This document shows positions 52,049 through 64,000 of a stretch of 64,000 bases of DNA, one piece after another. The notes under the pieces are model-generated. The model saw only the letters and a list, made by a program, of their open reading frames with translations, did no database searches and was not told the DNA's origin. The translations under genes and the position numbers were made by a program. Source of the stretch: Macrobrachium rosenbergii (taxonomy: Eukaryota; Arthropoda; Malacostraca; Decapoda; Palaemonidae); contig NC_089763.1 in the NCBI RefSeq assembly GCF_040412425.1, positions 51,765,087-51,829,086 of the forward strand, given 5' to 3'. Numbering within the stretch: position 1 is the first letter of the stretch; the number at the start of each line of letters is the position of its first letter.

Positions 52049-52302
52049 TGTATATATATGTATATATGTGTTTACAAAAGATAATAATAAATCCGCTCAA
52101 CACTCATCCCCGGATACGAATAAATTAACAATTATCACGGTAGATATTCAGATATTCACTTATCTATTCTGGTATTTTGACTGATGACGTGCCCTATTCT
52201 GCAATTCAAAAAGTGACACGGAAAATTCTTAGGGCACTTTCAGCCACACGATACTCTCGAGTACTACCAAAGCATTACTTCCGTAACTTGTGCTGAAGGA
52301 GG

Positions 52303-52605
52303 GTAGTGCCGTCAGTGTACCACATGCGGTTCACTGTAGGCATTACTTAAGGTTCTTTGCAGCGTCCCTTCGGCCCCTAGATGCAACCTCTTTCATTCTT
52401 TTTATTGTACCTCCGTTCATAATCGTTTTCTTTCTTACTTTCCAGCCTCTCTAACAATTGATCCATAGTGCAACTAAGTAGTTTTCCTCCTGTTGCACCT
52501 TTCAAATCTTTTTACTGTCCATTTCCGTTTCTGCGCTGAATGACCTCATAGGTCCCAGCGCTTGGACAATGGCCTAAATTCTATACTCTATTCTATTTTA
52601 TCCCA
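52303..52605 (-). mobile_element. SINE family A, copy 5
   Basis: GTGCCGTCAGTGTACCACAT at the left, CCCTTCGGCCCCTAGATGC, TGACCTCATAGGTCCCAGCG and CTATACTCTATTCTATTTTA at the right. Confidence 0.88.
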
Positions 52606-52949
52606 GTTTTATTACACTACACTGCAGTCAGGTATCATTTATTGCACCCCGTGTATTTTTCATAAATAACGAAGTAAGGTATTTGTTCCTTAGTTTAACA
52701 ACTTTGATGAGCTGATGCGTTCAAAATGCTAAGTAGCTTTTGCATCGGTATATAACTTTCGAATGAGAAGCCAGGACCATAAAAATTCGGTATTGGAGAA
52801 ATTAACAAGCAATTATTGTTGTTAAGACTATCAAGGCTTTGCTGGTTACATGCATATTGAAACCAGTCGGTTATCGCAGTCCAGATTTTGAATTACTGGA
52901 AAGGGTACCACAGGAGGCAGGTTTGGTGTCAGTTAAGAACATAAAACTA

Positions 52950-52953
<4 letters not shown>

Positions 52954-52983
<30 letters not shown>
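52954..52983. repeat. (CT)n microsatellite
   Basis: About 14 CT units. Confidence 0.95.
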
Positions 52984-52988
<5 letters not shown>

Positions 52989-53433
52989 CTTCGTTTTTTT
53001 CAAACTGAGTTGCTCTTCTCATTTCGTTATTATACATCATTCAGGATAAGTAAAAGGTCAGTTACCTTCTCAGCCTAAGGGACAGTTGAAGATTTTCAAG
53101 GTCATCCAAGTTAAACCTTTGTTCTTTTTCTTTTCAATTCAGTACTCGTATTAGCAAGTGTCATTACCATTCATATTTTTTTTTAAATCACCGAATTTTG
53201 TTATATGAATCGCTGAGGAGTAAAAATGAAACTGTAGTTGCCATTCATGAAAAATAATTATTCTTGAAATCCTTGGGACTGACGAAAAGTATGCTGGTCA
53301 AGCAACATTTGCCTATTTGTATATTCAAAGCTCCTGCTCTTTTTATGCACACATCTGAAATGAGTCATAGTGTAAGAAATCACTGGAATTCCGTATATGA
53401 AAAGTTATTATTTCTTCTATGATTTATAGATTG

Positions 53434-54003
53434 ATTTATAGATTTTAGGCATACATGCCATGCACTAGGGCAACTAAGGCCATTCAGCGCTCAAACGAAA
53501 ATTGACAGTGAAAAGGTTTGAACGATGTAACAGGAGGAAAACCTCGCAGTTGCACTATGAATCAATTGTTAGGAGAGGATGGACAGTTAGATGGAAGAAA
53601 GAGAATATGAACGGAGGTCGAGTAAAAGGAATGAAAGCAGTTGCAACTAGGGGCCGAAGGGACGCTGCAAAGAACCTTTGCATGAGGTGCACTTTAAGTT
53701 AAGTATACCTTTGTTTAACCAGACCACAGAGCTGACTAACAGCTCTTCTGGGGCTGGCCCGAAGGATTAGATTTACTTTATGTGGCTAAGAACTAATTGG
53801 TTACCTAGCAACGGGACTACAACTTATTGTGGAATCCGAACCACATTATAACGAGAAATGAATTTCTATCACCAGAAATAAATTTCTCCAATTCTTCATT
53901 GGCCGGTCGGAGAATCGAACGTGGGCCCAGCTGAGTGCTACCGAGAACGATACCAACCCCTCCAATGAGGAACTATGAGGTGCACTGACGGCACTAACCG
54001 CCT
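53434..54003 (+). mobile_element. SINE family A, copy 6, split by a nested SINE
   Basis: The left part (to 53693) has GAAAATTGACAGTGAAAAGG and AGGGGCCGAAGGGACGCTGC; the right part (from 53975) has ATGAGGTGCACTGACGGCAC and CTACGGGG. The break is filled by SINE family B copy 2. Confidence 0.9.
53694..53974 (-). mobile_element. tRNA-derived SINE family B, copy 2 (nested)
   Basis: 281 bp. Minus strand: AGTTCCTCATTGGAGGGGTT, B-box-like CGTTCGATTCTCC, CCACAATAAGTTGTAGTCCC, tail AAAGGTATACTTAACTTAA. Flanked by the 12-bp target duplication ATGAGGTGCACT (53682-53693 and 53975-53986). Confidence 0.93.
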
Positions 54004-54009
54004 ACGGGG

Positions 54010-54415
54010 TATTTCTTCTATGACAATCTCCTTATACAGTATAAGAACACTATGCATTTCATTCAAATGCCCCTCCGTTATCTAACTATAACATTCTACT
54101 AACGGTAAACTACGACAGAAAGCTTCAAGACGTTTTTTATGTCGTCACGCTAGATTGGTCGTTTTTCTCTCATTTACATTTATCGTTTTTCTTTCCTTCG
54201 TCCTCCCCAACACCATTTAAAAACAGTGATATGAACGTTATGCAACGAACTCCCTGACGTCACCAAGTATGACACCCTGTTATGAACTCTAACCGAAAGA
54301 GACAATAGTTCAAAAACGGCAGAGACAAGACATGCAGAAAGAATGATCAATTTGTCGGTTATGGACAGTACAGTAATGCTGAGGATAATTTTCTGTGAGT
54401 TTTAAGAATACAGTT

Positions 54416-54417
<2 letters not shown>
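54010..54417. other. Intergenic, no gene seen
   Basis: Unremarkable sequence between the nested SINE and a CT tract. Confidence 0.5.

Positions 54418-54453
<36 letters not shown>
54418..54453. repeat. (CT)n microsatellite
   Basis: About 17 CT units. Confidence 0.97.
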
Positions 54454-54456
<3 letters not shown>

Positions 54457-54965
54457 CGTTTCCCCTCGGGAGCCATTCAGTCACACCTCACTGGCCAAAG
54501 CACGTGCGCTGACCCCTTGGTCCTTTATCTCATTTCAAGATAATTAACACACAATTAGAATCTGGGTTCGATGTGTGATCAACTCTCCCCTCACACACTG
54601 TTTCTAATCCACCTGTCAACCCTCACCCTTCGATCCCCGTGTCCCCCTCAACCCCTCAGACCATTAGAGAAACCCCAGCCTCCCTCAGCAACCTCTCTCT
54701 CTCACTCTCTCTCTCCCCGAACCTCACAGCCTCGCGGGTTGGACTCGCGCTCGAGATACAACGTGATTGTTTGGGGTAATGGTTTGACTGAGCACTCGAC
54801 CATTGCGATCAAGGTCCCTCTACCTGTAATTACTGGGAGGGACACTCACTCACTCACTCGCACCAATTTCTCTGTGGGTAAGTTTGTGCGCGGTGTACGC
54901 GCAATAGTGCTTATACATATGTCATGGGTATTGTTTAATGATGATGGAACAAAGCGCTGATACAT

Positions 54966-55112
<147 letters not shown>

Positions 55113-55405
55113 ATGTAACGTAATTTTATTGTCCTTATATATTTAAGTCTGCTCTAGTGTGTGACTAATTATGAAGAGAGTTTTTATAGATTTTTAATGA
55201 TTTATATTTCAACGTAATTCAGTTTTAGTCCTTCAGTTCCTTCTATTAATTTTTTTTTTCAATTTTCCGTAGAATTCCCTGAGGATGTGATTATGAATTA
55301 CGAAATATACGCTGGAATGGAGAAAGTGTGAATCTCCGGCGTAATCCTGCCCTTGACTCTGTAGTTTGTGTACTCGTATGTGCACCGAGTCTGTCCCAGT
55401 TGTGA

Positions 55406-55482
55406 GATATATATATATACATATATATATATATGCATGCATATGTATATATAATATATATATATGTATATGTATATATGTA

Positions 55483-55531
<49 letters not shown>

Positions 55532-55572
55532 TCAAGCGTATATCAGTGATAAAAATTATACGTATCAGTGAT

Positions 55573-55650
<78 letters not shown>
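55406..55650. repeat. (TA)n arrays with a 17-bp repeat
   Basis: TA blocks on both sides of the word CGTATATCAGTGATAAAA, part of which is repeated (GTATCAGTGATAAAA) 30 bp later. Confidence 0.93.
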
Positions 55651-55651
<1 letters not shown>

Positions 55652-55689
55652 TTGTTAATCATACATGCGCAACATTTTATTTCTACACA

Positions 55690-55866
55690 TATTAAGCACA
55701 TAAGAATCGTTTAACACCGAATTCATTGTATATTGGGAACAACTTACTCTCAAGGGGACCAACAATATTTAATGAGCGCTCCTGCGTTGGCGAGTATTCG
55801 AACCTGGGCCTTTGGTTAGAAACAACGATAGACAGTGACTCTGACCACTCGGCTATCAAAAAAGAT
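55690..55866 (-). mobile_element. tRNA-Ser/Leu-like SINE head
   Basis: The minus strand reads TTGATAGCCGAGTGGTCAGA (A box), a long variable region, then CCCAGGTTCGAATACTC (B box), as in class II tRNAs, followed by an unrelated body. Acceptor-stem pairing is not convincing, so a SINE is likelier than a functional tRNA gene. Confidence 0.55.
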
Positions 55867-56431
55867 ATAATTTGATAGCGACTCTGCAGTGTGTATGTGT
55901 ATGTGTGTGTTTGCAAGCAACAGTTAAAGTAAGAATTATGTAATTAACTTTTTTTATTTTCTCTATTTCTACATTTAGATTTGCATCACAATTGAAAACA
56001 AAATAATATCATGAAAATGCAAGTTTTTTTCCATAGGAATAATAAATGGCAGTAATAAAAATTGTGATGATAATATTGATGACGAACTGATTTCGATAAT
56101 AGCAAATGTGATGGGAGGGTAAATGATTTGTCTTATATTAGCCTATTGTTCATAAATGCTTTAGGGACTTCTAAAAATAGAAGTGTGTGTCTCTAAGGTA
56201 TTTCTTCTGAGAGGCAGAGCTCAAGGAAGTATTGCCCTATTTTCTGTATAAGGGTTTTGGAATAAGTCTGCTAGATCCATGCCCCTGCACCCTCGGGTGA
56301 CCTCGGTCCATACGTGCCACAGGAGTTTGGATTTCCTAAATGGTTACCCTTCTTGTTATCGACCAGAGCCAATTTTGCTTAATTTCTCTGATCGGAATAT
56401 CAGCAGTTAAAGCGAGTGTTACTACGGTTGT
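55867..56431. other. Intergenic, no gene seen
   Basis: AT-rich, nothing identifiable. Confidence 0.5.
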
Positions 56432-56895
<464 letters not shown>

Positions 56896-57336
56896 TATGT
56901 GTGTGTAAAATCACAAATTCATGAAATGAAAGGAAATTCTACTGAATCTAAGAACAAAAATCTTGAATAATTTATATCACAAACATCCTAAATTAATTTT
57001 ATTACGTATCTTTACTCAGAAATCAGGAAATCTCCTACGACTTTTTATTAACAAGAGCAGGTACATTATTATTCTAAAACAATCTATGACGACATGTATC
57101 TGACGACATGTTTTTGGAAGCTTTGTGATGGACAAGATGTGTAAGAATAAAAAAGTTCCTTAGCACTATAAACATAGTATGTCAAGTTTCATAAATCTCA
57201 CATTTACGTTTCGCCAAAATCATTGTGAAATAAAATAAAGCAAAACTTCTTAGTGGGATGATGAGGTATTTTATGATTATATTTCTCTTCATGAATTATA
57301 TCAAGCGTTCCTGAGTAATAAGGAAGTTTGCTAAGC

Positions 57337-57713
57337 CAGTGGTTTCCAACCTGTGGGGCGGCCCCCCCCCGCCCTGGGGGTGCTCGAAGGGCTGCCAGTG
57401 GGTGCACAAATGCTTGATGAAAGGGATAATTATATCTGAAAACTATTAATTATGATGGAATTCAGAATTTCAAAATACTGAGAAAATATTTCAGATATAA
57501 ATATGAAATTTATTTGTCTAAATATATAGGCTAAATATTTCAAATTCTATATTAAGGAATTAATTATTAAACAATTATAAAAGATAACGAAAGTAACGTT
57601 TGCAAATATGAAAATTGTACCGATTACAGTATTTAAGGAAGGTGGGGGGGGGGCGCAGAGAATGTGCCATTCAATGAAGGGGGGCGGGAATTCGAAAAGG
57701 TTGGAAACCACTG
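57337..57713. mobile_element. hAT-like MITE, 377 bp
   Basis: Ends CAGTGGTTTCCAACCT and AGGTTGGAAACCACTG are inverted repeats, followed inward by G-rich/C-rich tracts (GGGGCGGCCCCCCCC and GGGGGGGGCGCAGAG). The flanks GCTAAGCC and GTTAAGCC form an 8-bp duplication with one mismatch if the first and last base are excluded. No transposase ORF. Confidence 0.8.
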
Positions 57714-58380
57714 TTAAGCCATATCTTTGATTCGGTAAGAATTCCTCACTTTCGCCAGATTTTCTATAATTCGCAATTTTCTAAGACGAGCTTAAGTCAT
57801 CCAAATTCAACAATTTCCAAGTGAAAAACGGGTGCATACGAGTGATGAGATTGTTGCTGAAAAATGAACATTGGAGAAATCTTACGAGAGGCAATTTTTT
57901 CCAAGACCGTCGACGAGTCGTGGAAGCCAGCAGGATTTTCTAGGGGTGTATCCACATTGCAGTAAAATATGTCACACACACGTCGTAAACTTATCATAAA
58001 CATGTCATAAACTTAACACTTCCATATCCCAAACAGGTTGACAAGTTACCAACCGTGAGTGGAGAACGAATCTCTGGCAATTGTTGGATAACCATACATG
58101 AAGCACTGGTTATGACTAGCCAGTAATTAGTTGACTTGTATTCAACCTGTTTGTGATGGGTGTGCGATAAGTTACCAACGTGTGTTTATGACATGTTCTA
58201 CTGCAGTGTCGATGAACCCGTAGATACGAGTCTTACAGAGGAGGACTATGTCAGTGGGTATACAGCTGTCCTCTATTTTTATCCTTGGAACGTTAAACAT
58301 TACCGAAACATAAACCTACGACATGTCATGCCATCTATATTTGCTACTTTAGTCATATTTCCATAACTATACACATAAAA
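57714..58380. other. Intergenic, no gene seen
   Basis: Contains imperfect inverted words (GTTTATGACATGTT / AACATGTCATAAAC-type) at 57.99 and 58.18 kb, but no gene. Confidence 0.45.
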
Positions 58381-58396
58381 ACACACACACATACAC

Positions 58397-58442
<46 letters not shown>

Positions 58443-58471
58443 ATATATATATTATATATATATATTATATA

Positions 58472-58520
<49 letters not shown>
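58381..58520. repeat. (AC)n/(TA)n complex array
   Basis: AC-rich start, then TA runs with TATTATA variants. Confidence 0.95.
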
Positions 58521-58522
<2 letters not shown>

Positions 58523-58589
58523 TAAAACAATAAACAGAACAGCAAGAAGACTGTGGACTCCTAACTTTATGGTAATTTCAAGCTTTTAT

Positions 58590-58640
58590 GTAGCCCTGAT
58601 GATGGGAACGGATTCCCAAAACGTTGGTACGGTGTACAAA
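58590..58640 (+). ncRNA. Hammerhead-like core remnant
   Basis: CCTGATGATGGGAACGGATT followed by CCCAAAACGTTGG: a CTGATGA box, a TGGGA/TCCCA stem and then AAAAC where an active core has GAAAC. Penelope-like retroelements are known to carry hammerhead motifs of this kind next to repeats. This copy lacks the invariant G and is probably inactive. Confidence 0.3.
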
Positions 58641-58659
58641 TAAAAATGGAGATGAATAC

Positions 58660-59242
58660 CGGTCTCAAGGTAATATCAAACAAGGTGTTTGGTAAACGAA
58701 TTGAGTTACTGTTATCATGGGCAAGTTAAATGAAGTTCCTATATACTTTCTAATATTATAAAAATCATTTTGTCATCACAGATTTGTTATTATAATATCA
58801 TGCCCTTGGAAATCAACAATCATTTGTAAATCTACATCAGATAACTATGAATGGACTACGTAAGTAATGGCGAATATCAGCCTTTATCTTATGCATTTAT
58901 ACTACAACTATTACTAGTAATAATAGTTCAAGTAAGTCAGTACTCTTTTGTTTGGCACCCTCAGATAATAGTGAATGAGAAGTTTAAATGAGTCAGTTTT
59001 GAATTAATAACAATTATGACAAAAACAGAACTATATATTACTGATGAATGCTGCTTCCTGTCTCTACTCATGTATCTGTCCGTTATTCCTCACGTCATGA
59101 ATGAAAAGTGGGAGCCATTTCGCTGCGCGATCCGGACGTTATGTCAACACAGTGGAAATGACAATTCCCTAAGAAAGACATCACACATTCCGAATGAAGT
59201 GCGTAGCCATTTACTTCGATATTTCAATGTGAGTGCGCGCTG
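58660..59242. other. Intergenic, no gene seen
   Basis: AT-rich; an 84-codon ORF at 59.0-59.27 kb shows no motif. Confidence 0.45.
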
Positions 59243-59244
59243 GT

Positions 59245-59282
<38 letters not shown>

Positions 59283-59283
59283 T
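59243..59283. repeat. (TG)n(GA)n tract
   Basis: About 13 TG units then GA units, beside an (AC)n-rich stretch at 59.30 kb. Confidence 0.9.
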
Positions 59284-59860
59284 AGAGTTGCAGCACCTCA
59301 CACACACGCACACGCACTCAATCACACTTAAACTCAATCACGCGCGCACACTTTGCACGTTACAAGGGCGCTTTGGCGTTAGTGCGTGTGACGGGAGGTG
59401 GGCGTGCGTTGGACGTTCGCCGTCCTGGGCGTCACTTCACAGCCGTTTATTTGCCTAAGCACTTTGGGGGATGACGATGGCTGTGTGTTTTGGAGGGGAA
59501 GAAGAGGCTGGGGCGCACCCACAGACAAACGGACGGACGGAAAGAGAAGAGAGGGAGAGATACCACTATACCGATATGATTACTTCTTTCTGTTTACCTG
59601 CTTTGGTAAATACAATTTTTTTATAATGTACATGCACGTTAAAGGCGAAGAAGAAGAAGAAGAAGATATATATAATGATTAGATGTATAAACTCTCTCTC
59701 TCTCTCTTTACGGTATACAGATGAAAATAACAAATATCGCTCTCCACAGATAAAGTTTTAAACGAACGAGGTCTGAAAAGCCATTGAGTGAGTGAATAAT
59801 TTTAACCGGCAGCGCATCAGAGAAGGATTACAATTAATACTCTCCTCCTTGCTACAGTTT
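59284..59860. other. GC-richer intergenic stretch
   Basis: 59.34-59.56 kb is GC-richer (GGGCGTGCGTTGGACGTTCG-type) without exon evidence; a short (GAA)n and (CT)n follow. Confidence 0.4.
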
Positions 59861-59929
<69 letters not shown>

Positions 59930-59970
59930 GTGTGTGTGTGTGTGTGTGTAAGTATATATATACACAAACA

Positions 59971-60023
<53 letters not shown>

Positions 60024-60063
60024 CATACACAGTATGTGTATATATCTACAATATATATATATG

Positions 60064-60115
<52 letters not shown>

Positions 60116-60125
60116 TATATATATA

Positions 60126-60181
<56 letters not shown>
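59861..60181. repeat. Complex (TA)n array
   Basis: Several TA runs separated by TG, ACAC and ATGTATGT variants. Confidence 0.97.
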
Positions 60182-61662
<1,481 letters not shown>

Positions 61663-62636
61663 GTCGGATTCAACTACGTAATATTTCCGAGGGTTCAGAT
61701 ACGATGTGATGGTAGAAAGCTTTAGAAAAGAAGCATTCAGGAAACACGCAACCTGACATTATAGATGCCTGCGAAATGGTCGACTGGGACTATTTATATT
61801 GTCTTGAAGTCTCACAGCTCAACTTAACTGGCTGAGCACAGAAGTCGTTTAAAATGATGGTTTATAAAATATATAAACCCAAATATAATAATTAGATAAG
61901 AAATGGTGAGTTAAAATCGCTAGTAATCTAAGTAATCGAATAAAGAGTTGAAATGGGGAGCTAGAGAACAGCGTTAAGGTTTGCAGAGAACAATGAACGC
62001 TTGCAGTGAAGAATCCAAGGTTTTAAGAACACAAGTGTTGGAACAAAACAGACACATGTGTCTACGAATGGACAAATAGCCAATGGAGGAAAATCAGTCA
62101 GGAAGAGAAGGAGAAAACTATTGATGAAAAAGGGAAGAGAAGTGGGGAAAATATCAGGAGGGCTCAAAAATTCGGTTTCCTAGAGAGAATTTATACGTTC
62201 AAAAGCACCTTCGAACAGAACACCAATGAGAGTGACAAAGAAACGCAAATTACGATATTATGTTAAAAATAATCCGTCATCGTTATGTGCGTTTTTCAGT
62301 AATGAAGGTTTAAGCATCACACAAAGATTTCGTTGTTTTTATATGGATTAATAGCGGCGACAGTACCACTCTAAATACTACATATCCATTTTTTATTTCT
62401 TTTAATATTTAGCTATTTTTTTACTGTATTAACAAGGAATGCCGCGTGAAGATTTGGCAAATGAAAAAATCGGTTAAATTAAAACAGTTTTTAAATTACA
62501 AATTCGGAATAATGGCAAATGGGAAAATCTGTTAATATTACAAGTTATTTAAATTACAAATTCGGAATAAATTTTTCAAGGTCTCTATAAGAAGGTCGCT
62601 GGGTCGGGCAACCTAACGCTTCTTTAAGAAAGATAA

Positions 62637-62896
62637 GTTCCTCGTTGGGTGAGTGGGTTCCGTTCTCAGCTAGCACTCTGCTGGCCGCGAGTTATTTAAA
62701 TTAATGAAGAATAAGAGGAATTTATTTCTGGTGATAGAAATTCAATAATGTGGTTCCGGATTCCACAATAAGGTAGGTCCCGTTGCTAGGTAACCAATTG
62801 GTTCTTAGCCACGTAAAATAAATCTAATCCTTCGGGCCAGCGGAGAGCTGTTAATCAGCTCAGTGGTCTGGTTAAACTAAGGTATACTTAACTTTA
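62637..62896 (+). mobile_element. tRNA-derived SINE family B, copy 3
   Basis: Starts GTTCCTCGTTGGGTGAGTGG; the promoter part is shortened (B box missing). The body has GAATTTATTTCTGGTGATAG, AACCAATTGGTTCTTAGCC, and the tail CTAAGGTATACTTAAC. Flanked by CTTTAAGAAAGATAA on both sides (62622-62636, 62892-62906). Confidence 0.88.
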
Positions 62897-62906
62897 AGAA
62901 AGATAA

Positions 62907-64000
62907 CGTAAATGAATCCGAGAAAGTGAACTCAACCGAGCTATCCAGGGCAGGTGATCTTCGCTAGTAAACTGTGTGAAGTTATGGGTTGCCGGGTGCT
63001 TTACAGGCTCCTGTAAGAAGGAGCTAAATGGTAACACGATAACCGGAGATTCCTAAAGATCTGATAATTTCTCCAGTGCTAGTTTTGACCGTTTCATAAC
63101 TACTGATGTCATTATTAGAGAATTGACATTTACATAAGGAAACTTCTCTATTTCCCTCGTATACTGCTCTTGTATTGTGGATGCTGTTATAGCTATACTT
63201 GTGTTGACCTTCGCTGTAAATTCCATCAGTATATATTTTGTTTTCCAGTATTTTTCCCTTTTCTCTTTCCTTTTATAAAATTTTGCTGGTTCACTGTTTT
63301 CTCCCTGAATAATATATAGCTTCTAGGAAAGAAAAAAGGGATATGCAAAGCAATTAACACTAGGGTTCATTACTTCCACACGAATCTTTAGAAAGAGGGG
63401 AAGCCTCGATGGTTACGTGAAAGTAGCGTTACAGTGTATGATACCTGACGCGAATCACGGTAATCTCCTTTGGTGGAAATAATCCCAATCAACCTTTTAA
63501 TGTCCTAAAACTTCCTGTGGTTTCCACATATTCAAAGTATGCGTTTACAGATGAGCAGGCGACTCAGGGTGCCCAAATCAACCTGTGCTTTATGAAAATA
63601 GCTGGTTACTGGACACTTCTTGAGAAATGTTTTCCCACCTCCTAAAAAGCAACAATTACGAAAATAGTTAAGAAGGCAGAGAATTCCGTATTCTGAAAAT
63701 GGCTAATCAAACCAGTTCGCTTCGACTTTGCGACTTTCACATGGAGGGTGGATGTGAAATTCATGAATTTCACAATCATGATTTCACAATCTCTGGGAAA
63801 TTTGAGACTTCCACACACTGTCTGTAGAGCTTTCAACTTTCAACCAACCTCTGTAGAATTTTTAACCCGACTCCTTAAATGATAGCAAGAAATACAGATG
63901 GCGTTCATCCCAAGAAGTTGTTGAACATAACAAGGGCGGTGACCTTACGAGAGAGTTGAGGTCATTCCAAGATGGATTTAAGAACTCGCTCATTTATTAG
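62907..64000. other. Intergenic, no gene seen
   Basis: Mixed sequence; ORFs short and featureless. Confidence 0.5.

Noticed and set aside
54571..54960. 129-codon ORF, Pro/Ser-rich
   Set aside because: C/T-rich low-complexity DNA; no domain, splice context or codon bias seen.
55780..55866. Functional tRNA-Ser/Leu gene
   Set aside because: Box A and B are present but acceptor-stem pairing and a Pol III terminator could not be made out; called as a SINE head instead.

Overview
The window looks like nuclear DNA of a decapod crustacean, probably a shrimp. This is inferred from three things: the gene content (an arthropod-type NR2E nuclear receptor with GT-AG introns), the very dense (TA)n, (GT)n, (GA)n and (ATT)n microsatellites, and several short interspersed repeat families that I associate with decapod genomes from memory. 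No database search was possible. I saw no sign of prokaryotic, organellar or viral genome organisation.

One protein-coding gene is well supported. It lies on the minus strand and can be assembled by eye from eight coding exons between about 23.2 kb (start) and 2.2 kb (stop). All GT-AG junctions keep one reading frame of 597 codons plus stop. The product is an orphan nuclear receptor of the NR2E group (tailless/PNR/dissatisfaction/Hr83 relatives). Exons 1-2 encode the two zinc fingers. Exon 3 encodes the C-terminal extension of the DNA-binding domain and a long Pro/Asn-rich hinge. Exon 4 encodes a Thr/Pro-rich linker and the first ligand-domain helices. Exons 5-8 encode the rest of the ligand-binding domain, ending in an AF-2 helix. 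Two possible 5' leader exons (24.8 kb and 26.7 kb) and a poly(A) signal (1.99 kb) are proposed with less certainty.

The region 23.2-27 kb holds the presumed 5' end of the gene and a 466-bp non-autonomous hAT element with a perfect 8-bp target duplication. From about 27 kb to 64 kb I find no convincing host gene. That part holds a broken LINE with R2-type C-terminal motifs (32.8-34.46 kb), a second LINE relic (31.4-31.9 kb), six copies of one SINE-like family, three copies of a tRNA-derived SINE (one nested in the first family with a 12-bp target duplication), other tRNA-like SINE heads, a second hAT-like MITE, and three strong foldback structures (34.5, 36.8-37.4 and 51.8 kb). Two places carry hammerhead-ribozyme-like cores. 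Tens of long microsatellites fill much of the remainder.

The receptor is probably a nuclear DNA-binding regulator. Its introns carry the same repeat types as the flanks, and in at least one case a microsatellite appears to serve as the polypyrimidine tract of a splice acceptor.
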